Shown: one piece after another, positions 21,348 through 21,496 of the stretch | Numbering within the stretch: the first letter of the stretch is position 1 | Layout: each line of letters begins with the position of its first letter | DNA from: Chloroflexota bacterium | GTDB taxonomy: Bacteria; Chloroflexota; Limnocylindria; Limnocylindrales; CSP1-4 | Direction: 5' to 3' | DNA length: 21,496 bases | Assembly: GCA_021789355.1 (NCBI GenBank) | Contig: JAJYJR010000028.1 | Coordinates: 1 to 21,496, forward strand | Made by a program: the position numbers and the translations under genes | The notes under the pieces: generated by a model | What the model was told of the DNA's origin: nothing | The model's database searches: none | Seen by the model: the letters and a program-made list of their open reading frames with translations, nothing else

Positions 21348-21496
21348 TCAAGCGGCGGGACTCACCTCCGATCTGGCATGGTAGGCGGCCTCGAACTCGG
21401 CGGGCGGCAGGTAGCCGCAGGCCTCGTGGAGCCGTTGGGTGTTCCAGAACTCGACTCATTCGGCGGTCGCGAGCTCGACCTGCTCGACCGAGCGCC
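21348..21496 (-). pseudogene. IS3-family transposase (DDE integrase), C-terminal 49 codons with an in-frame stop
   Basis: The minus-strand frame ending at TGA 21350-21348 reads RSVEQVELATAE, stop, then VEFWNTQRLHEACGYLPPAEF and EAAYHARSEVSPAA. This is the C-terminal end of the rve integrase domain, where family members have E-W-V-x-x-W/Y-N-x-x-R-L-H-x-x-x-G-Y-x-P-P-A-E-F/Y-E. The stop (TGA, 21458-21456) sits exactly where tryptophan (TGG) is expected, so a single G-to-A change explains it. The other genes here use TGG for Trp and TGA as a stop, so recoding is unlikely. The element may no longer move on its own. Confidence 0.75.

Larger units (their letters stand above)
21308..21496 (-). mobile_element. 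IS3-family insertion sequence, 3' end only (runs off the window)
   Basis: The element ends at 21308 with TGAACCGCCCTGGGTTTCG, which matches the terminal repeat style of IS3-family elements (TGAACCGCCCCGGGTTT-like, recall). Immediately inside it lies the 3' end of a transposase gene. The bases at 21305-21307 (ACC) would be one copy of a short target duplication; the other end is outside the window. Confidence 0.8.

Noticed and set aside
1..21496. tRNA, rRNA, CRISPR arrays or phage genes
   Set aside because: No cloverleaf, rRNA segment, regularly spaced direct repeats or phage structural genes were recognised on reading through the window.

Overview
The window is GC-rich bacterial chromosome with tightly packed genes, short intergenic gaps, ATGA/GTGA start-stop overlaps, and GTG or TTG starts. 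Composition and gene style fit a high-GC Chloroflexota-like or actinobacterial-like environmental lineage. That placement is an impression; there is no rRNA or other phylogenetic marker here.

Left part (1-5860), housekeeping and metabolism: the 3' end of an exported six-repeat beta-propeller protein; an aldehyde dehydrogenase; a small protein built of two similar halves; a thiamine-diphosphate (ThDP) enzyme of the acetolactate synthase family with a possibly leaderless GTG start; and a macrodomain ADP-ribose hydrolase.

Middle part (5860-9500), secreted protein and non-coding DNA: a strong promoter (TTGACC-N17-TACACC) drives a roughly 390-nt structured leader and then a secreted protein with a Sec signal and three Ig-like repeats, whose real start is a TTG at 6391. 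It ends at a 14-bp hairpin terminator. Behind the terminator lies the wreck of a prealbumin/SpaA-type surface-protein gene, readable only through three frameshifts. Then comes a second promoter of the same form (TTGACC-N17-TACACG) and a roughly 240-nt leader. That leader contains a perfect 12-bp long-range stem and a terminator-like hairpin with a T-run just before the ribosome binding site.

Right part (9500-21496), exopolysaccharide locus: a translationally coupled plus-strand operon encodes a polyprenyl-phosphate sugar-1-phosphate transferase, UDP-glucose 6-dehydrogenase, UDP-glucuronate decarboxylase (together UDP-Glc to UDP-GlcA to UDP-Xyl) and a WecG/TagA glycosyltransferase. It converges on a minus-strand pair, an O-antigen ligase/polymerase-like membrane protein followed by a GT4 glycosyltransferase. 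Divergent from that pair is a plus-strand operon of an aldo/keto reductase, an RmlC-like cupin and a SAF-domain homoserine-dehydrogenase-like oxidoreductase, with a doubtful 76-residue ORF behind it. The locus ends in a second glycosyltransferase gene on the minus strand whose 5' end is cut off by an IS3-family element starting at 21308. The transposase visible there also carries an in-frame stop.

The parts most worth following up are the two long leaders behind matching promoters (especially the attenuator-like one controlling the polysaccharide operon), the decaying surface-protein gene, the IS-broken glycosyltransferase, and the dehydrogenase/duplicated-protein/ThDP-enzyme trio.
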